From NCBI RefSeq assembly GCF_008831285.2, contig NC_045144.1, positions 8,347,886 to 8,411,885 of the forward strand: 64,000 bases of DNA. The letters are read 5' to 3'. This DNA is from Nymphaea colorata. Its lineage: Eukaryota; Streptophyta; Magnoliopsida; Nymphaeales; Nymphaeaceae. The position numbers and the translations under genes are program-made. A model generated the notes under the pieces. It was not told the DNA's origin. It saw only the letters and a program-made list of their open reading frames with translations, and did no database searches. This document shows positions 47,854 to 58,825 of this stretch, in pieces (position 1 is the first letter of the stretch; every line of letters begins with the position of its first letter).

Positions 47854-47857
<4 letters not shown>
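47241..47857. other. Spacer, no gene seen
   Basis: AT-rich sequence with no supported feature, ending at a long AT microsatellite. Confidence 0.5.

Positions 47858-47942
<85 letters not shown>
47858..47942. repeat. Perfect (AT)n microsatellite, 85 bp
   Basis: An uninterrupted AT tract of 85 bases, the longest in the window. The apparent reading frames through it (alternating Ile-Tyr) are artefacts. Confidence 0.97.
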
Positions 47943-47944
<2 letters not shown>

Positions 47945-50900
47945 TGGAATAGCGGTTGCCAACAATATGGTTTGAGCAGTAGGGGTTGTTTGAATAACAA
48001 GGCTTCAAAAATCAAACTTTATAACAAGCAATATTGCAAAAATACTAGCTAATGCATCAATAAACACGTGAATTACAATATTGTCGGAAAGAATTTTTCA
48101 ATAATCGAAGAAAAGCAAAAGGATCACTATAGAAGAGTTACAAAGATTCCAAAGTTCTGCAAGTTTAAAATCATTCTTATTGGGCTTTAGTAGCACAAGT
48201 GAAAGAAGACTGTCTTTAACCAAGGAATCTAGGGCTCAGGTCCTGCTGAGGCTCGTCAACTTGTTGTTGGTTATTGTCATTATGATTGTGTAGGAACATT
48301 AATGTTTTCTCTAGGAAATTGAATATAGCGAGACGCCTTGTGATACAAGCAATCTATGAAAACGACCCAGCAATATTTTCTTCATTTTGAATAAATTCTT
48401 AATTGGTCCTGTATTTTATCTGTCTTGAATACACCCTTAAGTGACAAAAGTAGAAATTTGATCTGACGGAGTTTGCTGTTAAGTAAAAGAAAAGGGTTCT
48501 AGTTTTTAAGTTACCAATAATTAAAGTAAAATTTTCAATATTATATATCATATACTGATATAGTCTATAGGACCGAACTTCACATAATCTAATAGAGTCT
48601 TGAAATTTTATTATATGTGTTTTTTAGTTTTTTCTTACTTTTTTTTTACTTTTTTATGCTAAAAAAAATATGACGTTCAATTTTTTCAAAAATTTATACA
48701 ATAAAGTATTTTCTTTATCACGGGAATAACAAATACACTGAATGAAGAAATAAAACAAAAAAATATATAGACAACGAAAAATCACAACTACTCAGTGGCA
48801 TTCACCTTGCAATAACATGGACATACAAAAACTCATCACAAATAGAAATATGCACATGGATATGGACACCTAAAAAATAACAACCAACAGCACCTTGAGC
48901 TCGCGTCAATGTAGAGATCAACGGATTCTTCCATGGAGCATTATTAGATCTGACTGCAATGTTGAAAACATCAACACATTTGAAGGAAGTGTCTCCAACA
49001 TAATCCATAACAGGTAGGTTTCACTTGCAATGAAATCATCCACCTCATGGTAAACTTGATGATAACAAATTCTACCATCTTGCCATAAAACTCCTGCTCC
49101 TATCAATTCTTTATTACGAATTGGCTATGCAACCCAATCAGCCGACCATTGCAAGGCTTAGATTTCTGAAGGTAAATTAAAACAGAATGTGGATCCGGAT
49201 TGCAAATCTGGATATGAAATCAAATAAATAAAAAAGACCCCTTTTTCATAAATAAAGTGAAATATTGAAAAAATCTTCTATTTGATCCTGAGGTGCCAAC
49301 GTAAACATCTATTTGATCCTGAGGTGCCAACGTAAACATTCTTTATTATCCAACTTTATTAAGACGGCAGACCGAAGCTGAAAGAAAGCGAGGGCCAGCA
49401 GCATTTCGAAAGCAAGCCAAAAGTACACATAAAAAATAACACGAATCTGTCTTTTCAAGTAAGAGGGCCACAATGATCACGTCTAATTCAGGTAAAGGTG
49501 ACTTAAAAGAGCAAGAACATTGGCTCAGTATATCCGTTGCTTTTTATGCCATCTTCTTTTTCTCTGGCAGTGCATTCAATGAAAGCAGGCCGATGGATGT
49601 AATAAAGAATGTTAGGGGACTTATACACGAAAATAAAAAACTATACAGCCTTTTCTTTTCCTTCTTTTTACTTCTTTTGCACATTTTAGCTTTCAAGGGT
49701 TTGAGACAGAGGTGGAGCCAAGATTTTTTTTAGAGGCCGGCTAAACGGTCGGTGGGTCTAACCAAGAGGAGCGACGAGTTGGGCCAAACTAAAAAAATTT
49801 GATTCTTTCAATATAAATTGTTTTGTCTGTGCTTACTCAGGCCATGGCCCAAGCGGCCTCCCCTCCCTCCGCCACTGGTTTGAGAGCATGTCAGGGGTTT
49901 ATCGTGGAGTGAAAAAAATCAAGCCATTGGTAAATTTTGTCTATTTTGTTCTGCAGTACATGCAACAGTGCCTTATGCATGCCTAGGTTTTATTATCTCT
50001 CTTTTTCTTACTTTTCCGTTTGTACCATGACAAACCATGAAACCGAAGACAACACTACTGAGAATAGTGAAGAATGTAGCAGAGGTTTAAAATAAAGCGT
50101 GATTTTGATGTATCTACGGCGGATGTTTTTTGGTTTTTGAAGTTAAGTGAGGTTTACAAATTCTCATTGCAATATGACTTGGCCACTTTTTGCAACTCAA
50201 ATTTGAATCACTTAATTTATTGAGAATGTGTATGTGGTGCTATTGATTTTGAGTGAAAGTGAATGCATGAAACGAGAAGGGAAACTATATGGAACATTCA
50301 TTCTTCTCTCTCTCATAATCTCTCAAGATTCATTCATATGAAACATACATTCTTCACTCTCTCATAATCTCTCAAAATCCATATTGCACGTCATACAATC
50401 TATGCATGAAGATTGATTAAAATGTAGGACTTTCTCTATATGTGCTCATTATATGATTAAACACATGAATTAGAGATGTAGTCCATAAGCTTGAGGCTTG
50501 ACATAAAATTATCAAAATGATGAAAATATATAAATGATGTCAAGTTCAATCTTTGAAATGGATGGGAGACGTGAATGATGTCCACTTTTGTCTCAAAATA
50601 GTTAAAAATCAGACCTTGTGTTGATTTAAATAGCTGAAAATTGTGGACATTGATTCCAATGAGGACTTGTTTCTTAGATAGAAACAATGAGTTTTTCAAA
50701 TCTATTCAAATTCCAGATTTCGTAGTAATGAAATCATCAACTCCTTTGAATGATTCTAGGATAGTTGGTATTTCAAATATGTAAATTTTGATATTCTTAA
50801 ACCAATTCCTATGAAACATGGTCTGATTTCAACAACATACATACATCTTACGTATGAGTTTGCTGAAATTAAGTAAAAATGAAATGAAAATGATTTCATA

Positions 50901-51599
50901 GCCTTGCACTATGAAAATCAATCAAAACGATCATCCCTCTTAAAAACCAGTTTGGAAACGTATTCCAACCTGATTTTAAGAGAAGAAAAATGATTTTCAA
51001 CAAGAGATTGGACACATGTATGTATATATATAACAACGTATATATATATACATACCTTACTCTTCAAAATGAAATTTTATCAAGGGACCGCATGACTCAT
51101 GAATCATGAAGATTCATGGTTGGTTCTTTTATGTAAGAAGATTGAAAACTTATTTCAAATCTTCCCTACTACCCTTGATTAATTAAATTGAAAGACATGA
51201 ATCAAAATGACTGTGAATAAGAAAGAAAATAAAACAATGCTCAAGCTTATTCGTCCATCATTTCGCCATGCAAGGGTGGATCACATTCATAAAAACGTAT
51301 CCATCCTTTATAGGCATTTTCATCATACATGGTGCAGCAAAATTACTCTCTCACCGTGGGATTCTCTCATGGTGGGGAGTTCAAAATGGTATTAAGTTGG
51401 TTCCTTTGAAAGGGACGTGGCCTTGGGGCCCATTTCAAAATTTGATACTTGGGTTCATATTTAAGAAAAAGCGACATATGCATGCATTATGCATTAACAT
51501 GTACATTGAAGCGTAGGTTTCCCTTAGCTGGACATCATTCCCAGCCGTAAGCAAATGAAAATAAACCCTCCCATGAATTGCTGGAATTAAAATAAATCA
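47943..51599. other. Spacer with two local tandem duplications
   Basis: No gene recognised. It contains a perfect 31-bp tandem duplication at 49277-49338 and an imperfect ~53-bp tandem duplication at about 50290-50390 (CTCTCTCATAATCTCTCAA twice). The downstream part may already belong to the end of the Tat LTR. Confidence 0.5.
49277..49338. repeat. Perfect 31-bp tandem duplication
   Basis: Two identical head-to-tail copies of a 31-bp unit beginning TCTATTTGATCCTGAGG. Absence of any difference implies a recent event. Confidence 0.95.
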
Positions 51600-53340
51600 A
51601 CAATAAGCTACAGTAGAAGAGAAGTGAGTTAAAATCACCTACCTTGCGGTCGGTCTTAATGTTTGTCCTTCGTCTTCACTTGTTTTCTAAATCAAACAAT
51701 CCTAAGCAAGAATCCAACCGTGGATTCAAGCTTAGCAAAGCTAGAATAAAAAATAGCATGCTTGCTGGAATTTGGAGTAGTAAAGAGGGCTTCTCACCAT
51801 GAAAATCCTAAGTAAGGGTTCACTTAAGCACCCTAACTTAGCAAAATCAATGGGGAGAATAGAAGAAAGTGAAGAAAAGAATGGGAGAAAAAGGGGAAGA
51901 GGGCTTGGACGAACCTCTTCTCTCTTCCTTGGCTTCTCCCTCCTAGCTACTTGGCTGCAGCAATTTGATAGAATGCTCCAAAATTCGCCCTCCCCCTTGG
52001 TGGCCAAAGGGAGGTTTAAAAGCTCTAATTGACCATTTCTCAGCCCATTTCCACGAGCTAGGTGGGCTGGGCTAGGTTTGGTCAACATGGGTTCAGACCT
52101 AGGTGACCATCTTAACCAAAATTTTGGACGAAAATGCCATTGCACAGGGTTTTGCCCTTATGTTGTACTATTTATTTATTTTTTGTTTGAAATCGAGCTT
52201 GTAAGTTTAAAACCTAGTTACTAAGCTCCAAATGCCATTGAATTATGATAATTAAATTTAAATTTTAATAAAATTCAAAAATTTTATCAAATTTGTTTCG
52301 AAATGGGTATTTTCGTCCAAAACTTGATTGAAAATGGATTTCAACTGAATCAAACTTTCACTTGAGAAATTCAATTTAAATTTGGTATTTGATTCATGCA
52401 TTTGACAAATTCAAATGTTTATTTGTCTTTCATAAACCAATTTAGGCTTTTTAATCTTAATTTGATTGTAGAAGGGCAAAATTGTCCAAATTGATCAATT
52501 TCGACCAATTGACCAAAGTCAAAGTTCATTTGCGAGTAGTTTGACTTTATTTGAGGTAATTTGATAAATTTGGGTCAAGAAAGCTCTTAATTGAGCTAAA
52601 TTGTACTTTGACTGAGTTTAGTCAAAGTGGGTTTCGTTCGGTCAAAGTCTATTTTTGTCCATTAATTGGATCATGAGACAAACTTACGTTTTGACTATGT
52701 TGAGTCCGTGGTGACCGAACCTAGCTGGAATTGGCACCACATTTGGGTGCACCCGGGTCAAACCTACTTGGATTAAGTAGGTTAGATGAGTTTGACCAGT
52801 CTAGTAATTGCTTTCTTGAAAATGATTTTTTTCTTTAAGGAGGACCTGGTTAAAGAAGAGAGAGAGACATAAATGTCTCTCTTTTCCTAGGTTTCTCCTT
52901 TTTTTCTTCTTGAAAATGACTTTTCTTCAATTAATTTGAGAGAAAATATTTATTTATTTATTATTTTTTTGAAATGGAGGGGGCGTCGTCCCTGGGGGGC
53001 TCTTGACCACACGGGCTAGGTGGGGCCCACATGTGGGCCCCACGTAGCATTCTAGACTGAATTAGATCCAATTCTTGGATCTAAGTCAAAATTTACATTT
53101 TGCAATTGGATTTGGATTTCAAATGACATTTGCAATTGGATTTGAATTTCAAATGACATTTGCAATTGGATTTGGACTCGTAATCCTGCATTGGGATTCG
53201 TGTCTCGGGTTAAATTCACGATTTGAATATAATTGTTCTTTAGATTGGAAATTGGCTTTGAGATTGTAAATTTTCACAATTCTTTTGTGAAATTTTCACA
53301 TTGCTTCAATTTTGATGTGAAAAAATTTGGGGTGTTAACA
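51600..53340 (-). repeat. 3' LTR of the Tat-type gypsy element (far end uncertain)
   Basis: On the minus strand the polypurine tract AGCAAAGAGGGGCACC (53356-53341) is followed at once by TGTTAACACC at 53340, the LTR start. The LTR contains a 34-bp palindrome at 53015-53048, 30-bp tandem repeats at 53101-53177, and a dense set of WRKY W-box cores at 52509-52796. The other end cannot be set without the 5' LTR, which is missing; 51600 is only a working limit. Confidence 0.6.
53101..53177. repeat. 30-bp tandem repeat, about 2.6 copies
   Basis: Units starting TGCAATTGGATTTGGATTTC at 53101 and 53131, with a partial third at 53161, differing at one position between the first two. Located in the Tat LTR. 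Confidence 0.9.
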
Positions 53341-54395
53341 GGTGCCCCTCTTTGCTGTTAAGCAAGTTGAATAATTTGCTTAATAGCAAAGATTCACGCA
53401 CCAAATTTTTGCAAATCGTTTGGAAAATCCATTTTTCAAATGATGTTGAACTATCCTCGCTCGAGGGGAAATGCTAGGCATAGACCTGAAATAAGAAGAT
53501 TTTTCTCCATCTCATTGGAGACTTTGTAGATGAATTAATGTTGGTTGAAAAAATTTGTAATTGTGAAAGTTTTTGCATTTGATGCTTGGCGAAATTTGCC
53601 CTCGATGCCTTCTAGACCATTGGCAAGTGCTTTTTTCTCTCCTTTTACTTAGTTTTTCACATACTCGCTTTTGCTTTTGAATTTTGATTTTCTTTTTGAG
53701 CCACCCTTCACTCTTGGGAGAAATTCATCACCACCCCAAAAGCTACTACGGAGTTCCACCGCTTTGGCGGTTTTGTGTAGTTTGTTTTGTGTAATATCAA
53801 GTCTATCGAGCTTTCTTCTGAACCCTTGTAACAAGCTTTGGGCCGGTAACTCCTAGACCAGTTGGCCTCAGGGTACCAAATGTAAAACACTCCCCGAGCT
53901 TACTTGCTCGAATTCAGAAGACTTTAGGAGACTTAATATAAGCAAAATGTTCATGGATTGCTTTTTAGCTTCACGGCGTAAGCATAGGTCATATGCCCAA
54001 CCGCGCCTGCTGAGCTTTGAACCAGAGGAACAACTACACTCACCCCGAGCTCATTGCTCAACTCATTTCGCTTGATAGCTTTTTCTAGCATCTTGCCAAG
54101 GTCTTTTAGGTGACAAGACTTTTTCTTATGGCATCTCATGCTAGACCTTTACAAATGCCGATTGTCGGGACCAACATTAATTGCTATACATTAGTCCCTC
54201 AATGTCTGTGAAATTTCTTGCATATTTCAAGCCGATGCCCTTGCAATTGTCCTCAAGACAGGGGTTGAGTTTGAAAATTTTGATGCATTTTTGAAACTTT
54301 TCCCTAAGGGATACCATGCCCCTTAGTTGGTTCGAAAATTGTTACAAACGTGCTTATCAAAGCACAACTATTTGAATTTTTTTTGAATTGCAAAT
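53341..54395 (-). other. 3' non-coding region of the Tat-type element
   Basis: Lies between the integrase stop and the polypurine tract. A long 3' non-coding region is usual for the Tat lineage. Small frames here resemble nothing known. Confidence 0.6.
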
Positions 54396-55367
54396 TCAAG
54401 TATAGAATTTTTTGAGATGCAAAGCATTAATTGGATCGGGGATTTCAACCCCATCGGCATCAATCAGTCGATAAGAATTGTGAGGTAGAACCTCTTTGAC
54501 AACATATGGTCCTTCCCAGTTCGGCGCCCATTTTCCTTTGGGTCTACTCCTGAGTGGAACTATGGATCTTAAAACAAGATCATTTACCTGAAATTTTCTT
54601 TCAATGACTGATTTGGCATAATGTCGGGCGACTCTCTTACGATAGACTTCGGCATGCTCTGCCGCTTGTAGTCTTTTCTCGTCTAAGAGGTCTAATTGAG
54701 CAAGTCTTTTTTTTTGATATTTGCTAATTGGGAGTTCAATGAGAGCAGCAAATTTCATTGCTGGTTTTTGGACATGTAATGAAAGGACAATTTTCGTTCC
54801 ATATACTAATTCTGCTGGTGTAGCATTGGTGGGTGTCTGAATTGTGGTTCGATATGCCCAAAGTGCATTCTGCATTTTCTCGTGCCAATCTCGGCCTGTT
54901 TCAATAGTCCTTTCTAAGACACGAATCAAAATCTTGTTGGTTGCTTCTGCCTGACCATTACCTTGAGGGTAATATGGGGCAGAAAAGTGATGTTGTATTT
55001 TGTGTTTGTGACAGAGATTGCGCATTTTCTCATTTTTGAAATGAGTACCGTTATCAGAAACGATATCATGCGGGATGCCAAATCTATACAAAAGATTTTT
55101 GTGAATGAAGGACACTACGTATTGTCCTTCGACTGGTTTTAAAGTGATCGCTTTCACCCATTTGGTGAAGTAATCTGTAGCTGCATGAAAATACCTGTGT
55201 CCATTTGAGGCAGGTGGATTGATTGGACCGACTACGTCGAAGGCCCACATGGAGAATGGCCATGGTGAGCTGACCGAATGAAGGTACGCTGCTGGAGCAT
55301 GAATTGATGGTGCGTGCAACTGACATTTGATGCATTTCTTGATAAATTGGTGACAGTCTCTTTGCAT
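54396..55367 (-). CDS. Tat-type gypsy integrase
   Basis: The frame of 323 codons has an HHCC-type zinc end (HQFIKKCIKCQ), a core with DVVGP, SDNGTHF and GQAEATN, which supply the DDE residues, and a C-terminal part ending LIDADGVEIPDPINALHLKK. It joins reverse-transcribed DNA to the host chromosome. Upstream in the same frame a TAG at about 55377-55375, where a Trp is expected (AGYY|PTM), separates it from the RNase H part. The integrase itself has no internal stops. Confidence 0.9.
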   Translation of the reverse strand: MQRDCHQFIKKCIKCQLHAPSIHAPAAYLHSVSSPWPFSMWAFDVVGPINPPASNGHRYFHAATDYFTKWVKAITLKPVEGQYVVSFIHKNLLYRFGIPHDIVSDNGTHFKNEKMRNLCHKHKIQHHFSAPYYPQGNGQAEATNKILIRVLERTIETGRDWHEKMQNALWAYRTTIQTPTNATPAELVYGTKIVLSLHVQKPAMKFAALIELPISKYQKKRLAQLDLLDEKRLQAAEHAEVYRKRVARHYAKSVIERKFQVNDLVLRSIVPLRSRPKGKWAPNWEGPYVVKEVLPHNSYRLIDADGVEIPDPINALHLKKFYT

Positions 55368-55373
55368 TGTGGG

Positions 55374-56126
55374 CTAATAGTACCCTGCTCTGACTATCTG
55401 CTTGACGAGGGTCTGATATCCTACATGTCCCCCACAAATTCCTTCATGGGCTTCTTGAATGACTTCTAGTGCCTCATTTGCATCGAGACATCTAGCATAT
55501 TCTGTGCTGAATGCTCTTCTGTATAGGATGTCAGCTAGAATGAAATACCTTGAAGACATGTGTCTCAAAACTCTTTGCTCTTTTCGAGACATTTCTGGTG
55601 GAAGTGTTCCAGTTTGGAGAAAATCCTTGATATTCTGATACCATGGTGTTTCTCTACTTTCTGCTTGCAACACCTGTTCTGGTATGACAAAAGATGGTTG
55701 TTTGAGTCTTACAACTTCAAAAGATCTGATAGATTTTCCAGGTTTGAAGGCAATGGTAGAGCCTAAACTGGCTAAACCGTCTGCTATTGGGTTAAATTCT
55801 CTTTTGACATGTAAGAATTGATATTCCTCGAACTGTCTTAAGAGGGAAGTTGCTAACTCTTGATATGTGATCAATTTCTGATCTTTGACTTGCCAATCTC
55901 CATTGACCTGACTGACAGCTAAGAGAGAATCTCCAAAAATGCGAACTCTCTGCACTTTAAATTTGAGCAACATTTTGAGTCCTTGGATTAGGGCCTCGTA
56001 CTCTGCCATATTATGCGTGCAAGAAAAATTCAATTTGAGAGAGTAAGGAATCATTTCCCTTTTCGGTGTAATGAAAAATATCCCAATGCCTGCCCCAGTT
56101 GTGCTCTTAGATCCATCAAAGTACAT
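55374..56126 (-). CDS. Second (archaeal-type) RNase H of the Tat element and linker
   Basis: Starts MYFDGSKSTTGAGIGIFFIT and carries MAEYEALIQGLKMLLK, IFGDSLLAVSQV and REFNPIADGLASLG, the DEDD-type RNase H pattern. It is distinct from the RNase H in the preceding frame. Two RNase H domains before the integrase mark the Tat/Ogre group of Ty3/gypsy elements. The C-terminal part (CGGHVGYQTLVKQI) belongs to the integrase zinc-binding region. It is separated from RT by a frameshift in a T run near 56207. Confidence 0.88.
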   Translation of the reverse strand: MYFDGSKSTTGAGIGIFFITPKREMIPYSLKLNFSCTHNMAEYEALIQGLKMLLKFKVQRVRIFGDSLLAVSQVNGDWQVKDQKLITYQELATSLLRQFEEYQFLHVKREFNPIADGLASLGSTIAFKPGKSIRSFEVVRLKQPSFVIPEQVLQAESRETPWYQNIKDFLQTGTLPPEMSRKEQRVLRHMSSRYFILADILYRRAFSTEYARCLDANEALEVIQEAHEGICGGHVGYQTLVKQIVRAGYY

Positions 56127-56196
56127 CTCCCAAATCGACTCTGGTTCAGTCGTTAGGATTTGCTCATCTGGAAAATCATCATTTGTTCTAATTTCT

Positions 56197-57792
56197 TCAT
56201 ATAGAGGAAAAATCTGCCAATTGGTCTACAATGGCTTGCCCCTTGATTGATTTTTGTGACACATATTCCAAATCATATTGCATCAGCAAAACCTGCCACT
56301 TTGCTATCCTTCCATTCAGAAATGGTTGTTCGAGGATATATTTGAGTGGATTAAGTTTGGATAAAATTTTAACTTCGCAAGCCAATAGATAATGCCTTAA
56401 TTTTTGACACATCCATACCAAGGCTAAGCAAGTTTTTTTCATGTGTGAGTAGTTCTTTTCATACTGCACAAATGTCTTACTGATGTAATAAATGGCATGT
56501 TCTATTCGACATCCTTCTTCATATTGAGCCAAAAATCCACCACAGGCTGAATCGTTAACTGTGATGTAAAGGAGTAGAGGTTTCCCCAAAATTGGAGGTT
56601 TTAAAATTGGTGGGCAAAGGAGATACTTCTTGATCTTTTTGAATGAGGCTTGACATTCATGTCCCCATTCAAATTTGACTCCTTTCCGCAGTAAATGGTT
56701 GAAGGTTTCGCATCTCATGGCAAGATTAGATATAAACCTTCTGATTGACTGAATTCTGCCTTGCAAGCTGCGTAGCTCCTTAAGATTTGTTGGTGGTGAC
56801 ATGTCGATGATCGCCTTTGTTTTGGAAGGATCCATCTCGATTCCCTTTTTGCTGACCATAAATCCCAAAAGCTTACCGGATTTCACACCAAATACACATT
56901 TTTGTGGATTCAATCTAAGTTTGTATTGTAAGAGTCTATCAAAAACCTGAGAAAGAATGTTGATGTGATTCTCCCTTGTTTTTGACTTAATTAGTAGATC
57001 ATCTACATATGCATCCATGATTTGATGCATTTGATCATGAAAAATAGCTGTCATAGCCCTTTGATATGTTGCCCCAGCGTTCTTCAAACCAAATGGCATT
57101 ACTGTATAGCAGAAGGTACCCCATGGGGTTGTAAATGATGTTTTGGCTTGATCTTGAGCAGCCAACTTAATTTGGTTATAGCTAGAATATCCATCCATAA
57201 AGGAGAACATAGCGTGACCTGCGGTACTGTTTACCAACAAGTCAATGTTTGGAAGTGGGTAGTCATCCTTTGGTGTAGCCTTATTCAAATCTCTGAAATC
57301 GATGCAGAGCCGAATTTTGTCATTTTTCTTTGGGACTACCACAATGTTTGCTAACCATTCAGGATAGTCGATTGTTCGGATGAACCCTGCCTTTAGTAGG
57401 TCTTCCAGGCCTTCCTTAACTTGCCCCTCAAGATGAGGGTCTAGTTTCCTCAATTTTTGTTTGATTGGCTTGCATTCTGGTTTCAATGGTAGTCGATGCT
57501 CGACTAATTTTGTATCAAGTCCTGGCATGTCCTCATAAGTCCACACAAAGGCTTCTTGATGCTTTTTGAGGAAGTCTATCAGCTCTTTTCTTTCTTTTGT
57601 TGAGAGACTTGTTCCAATTTGCAAAATCTTTAGACTCTCTTCCGTGCCAATGTTAATTTCCTCAATCGGATCATTAATCAGAGGTGACGGTTGATCTTGC
57701 TTTCTCATTTGGATGAACTCTGGATATTCTGCCTCAGTGAGTTCTGGGTTTATCTCTTTAAAAGCTTTTGATGTTTGATCCTCAGATGACAT
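56197..57792 (-). CDS. Tat-type gypsy reverse transcriptase and first RNase H
   Basis: A 531-codon frame with all RT blocks: KLRKLDPHLEGQVKEGLEDL, VVPKKNDKIRLCIDFRDLNK, FMDGYSSYNQIKLA, MPFGLKNAGATYQRAM, catalytic DAYVDDLLIKSK and LLGFMVSKKGIEMDPSK. The RNase H part has ITVNDSACGGFLAQY, with Asn-Asp where ETD is usual, and YYISKTFVQYEKNYS. It makes DNA from the element RNA. A one-base length change in a T run near 56207 ends the frame at 56197, breaking the link to the second RNase H. Confidence 0.92.
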   Translation of the reverse strand: MSSEDQTSKAFKEINPELTEAEYPEFIQMRKQDQPSPLINDPIEEINIGTEESLKILQIGTSLSTKERKELIDFLKKHQEAFVWTYEDMPGLDTKLVEHRLPLKPECKPIKQKLRKLDPHLEGQVKEGLEDLLKAGFIRTIDYPEWLANIVVVPKKNDKIRLCIDFRDLNKATPKDDYPLPNIDLLVNSTAGHAMFSFMDGYSSYNQIKLAAQDQAKTSFTTPWGTFCYTVMPFGLKNAGATYQRAMTAIFHDQMHQIMDAYVDDLLIKSKTRENHINILSQVFDRLLQYKLRLNPQKCVFGVKSGKLLGFMVSKKGIEMDPSKTKAIIDMSPPTNLKELRSLQGRIQSIRRFISNLAMRCETFNHLLRKGVKFEWGHECQASFKKIKKYLLCPPILKPPILGKPLLLYITVNDSACGGFLAQYEEGCRIEHAIYYISKTFVQYEKNYSHMKKTCLALVWMCQKLRHYLLACEVKILSKLNPLKYILEQPFLNGRIAKWQVLLMQYDLEYVSQKSIKGQAIVDQLADFSSI

Positions 57793-57950
57793 CCTAAAGA
57801 TTGTAAAGAAGTTAGATGAAATTTAAGACATTGTATATGGAAGTAATTTGCATTTGTCATTGTATTTTTGAAGGTATTACAAAATGAAGACATTTGGTAT
57901 ATTGGAGTACAATGACAACAAAATGACAAAATGATGGCGGATTTGATGAT

Positions 57951-58744
57951 TCAAATTGATGGTGAACATCCGCTTATGGTATTGCTCTTGACAAAAGGTA
58001 CTGGCTTGAATTCTTCCTCAACATCCATTTTTTCGTAGCTTTGGCACCTCAAAGCTTGAGTGCCTCGTTGTCCTATCAAGGTAATTGGCTCCAAAATTCC
58101 ATTTTCGTATTTGCCAAGGCCAGTAAATGGTCGGTAGCCATGGCGTATGAGCAAATCCAATCCTTTCTCATTCTGACAAAATTTCTTGAATAAAGGATGA
58201 TTTTTGTAACTTGCTTCAGGTTTTGTACCCTTTTTTACCCACATTTGTTTTTTTGGTTTTCGAATGACCAATCTGCTAAGACTTTGGGATATCTCTTCTT
58301 CTTTGCAGACTCGAATACTTGGTACCTCGATTGCATATGTTGGCACCAGAATCATTGGGTGTGCAAGACAATTTTGCCTATCCTCCGCATAGATGGTTAT
58401 AGAATTCCTATTGTGAGTCCATTTGACACACTGATGTAGAGTGGAGGGAACTGCATTGGTAGCATGGATCCATGGCCTGCCAAGCAACAAGTTGAAGGAG
58501 GGTTCTATATCCACCACATGAAACAAAACCCGATAATACGTCTCAGAAATATTTAAATCCAGACATATACATCCGGTTGTCCTGTCCCGTCATATCCATG
58601 GATGAAAATTGTGGATGGAGTATAGTCAGCCTGTCTTATGCCCAACTCACGAGCTGTTTGTTGTGGACAGATGTTCAGGCTTGTTCCACCATCAATTAAA
58701 ACGTGGGAGACTATGGTGCCCCTTGTCTCTACCACTATGTGCAA
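57951..58744 (-). pseudogene. Tat-type gypsy protease region, frame broken
   Basis: The upstream piece (58744-58553) has VLIDGGTSLNICPQQTAREL, an aspartic-protease active-site block of the DGG(S/T) kind common in this lineage. After a frameshift near 58560 the second piece (58526-57951) has VDIEPSFNLLLGRPWIH and runs to GYRPFTGLGKYENG, a G-patch-like stretch. The break separates the active site from the flap region, so this copy cannot make a working protease. Confidence 0.85.
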
Positions 58745-58825
58745 GGCGTCATTGTGCGATGCACCTCCAGTTGGTAGATCTTTATCAGAGAATATGATTG
58801 GACTATTTTCACATAGTTCAAAAGC

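Noticed and set aside
47720-48052. Frames through the long AT tract
   Set aside because: Poly(Ile-Tyr) from (AT)n; no real coding signal on either side.
51741-52145. 134-codon minus-strand frame
   Set aside because: Lies in the LTR of the Tat element and shows no domain; overlapping frame on the other strand is also open.
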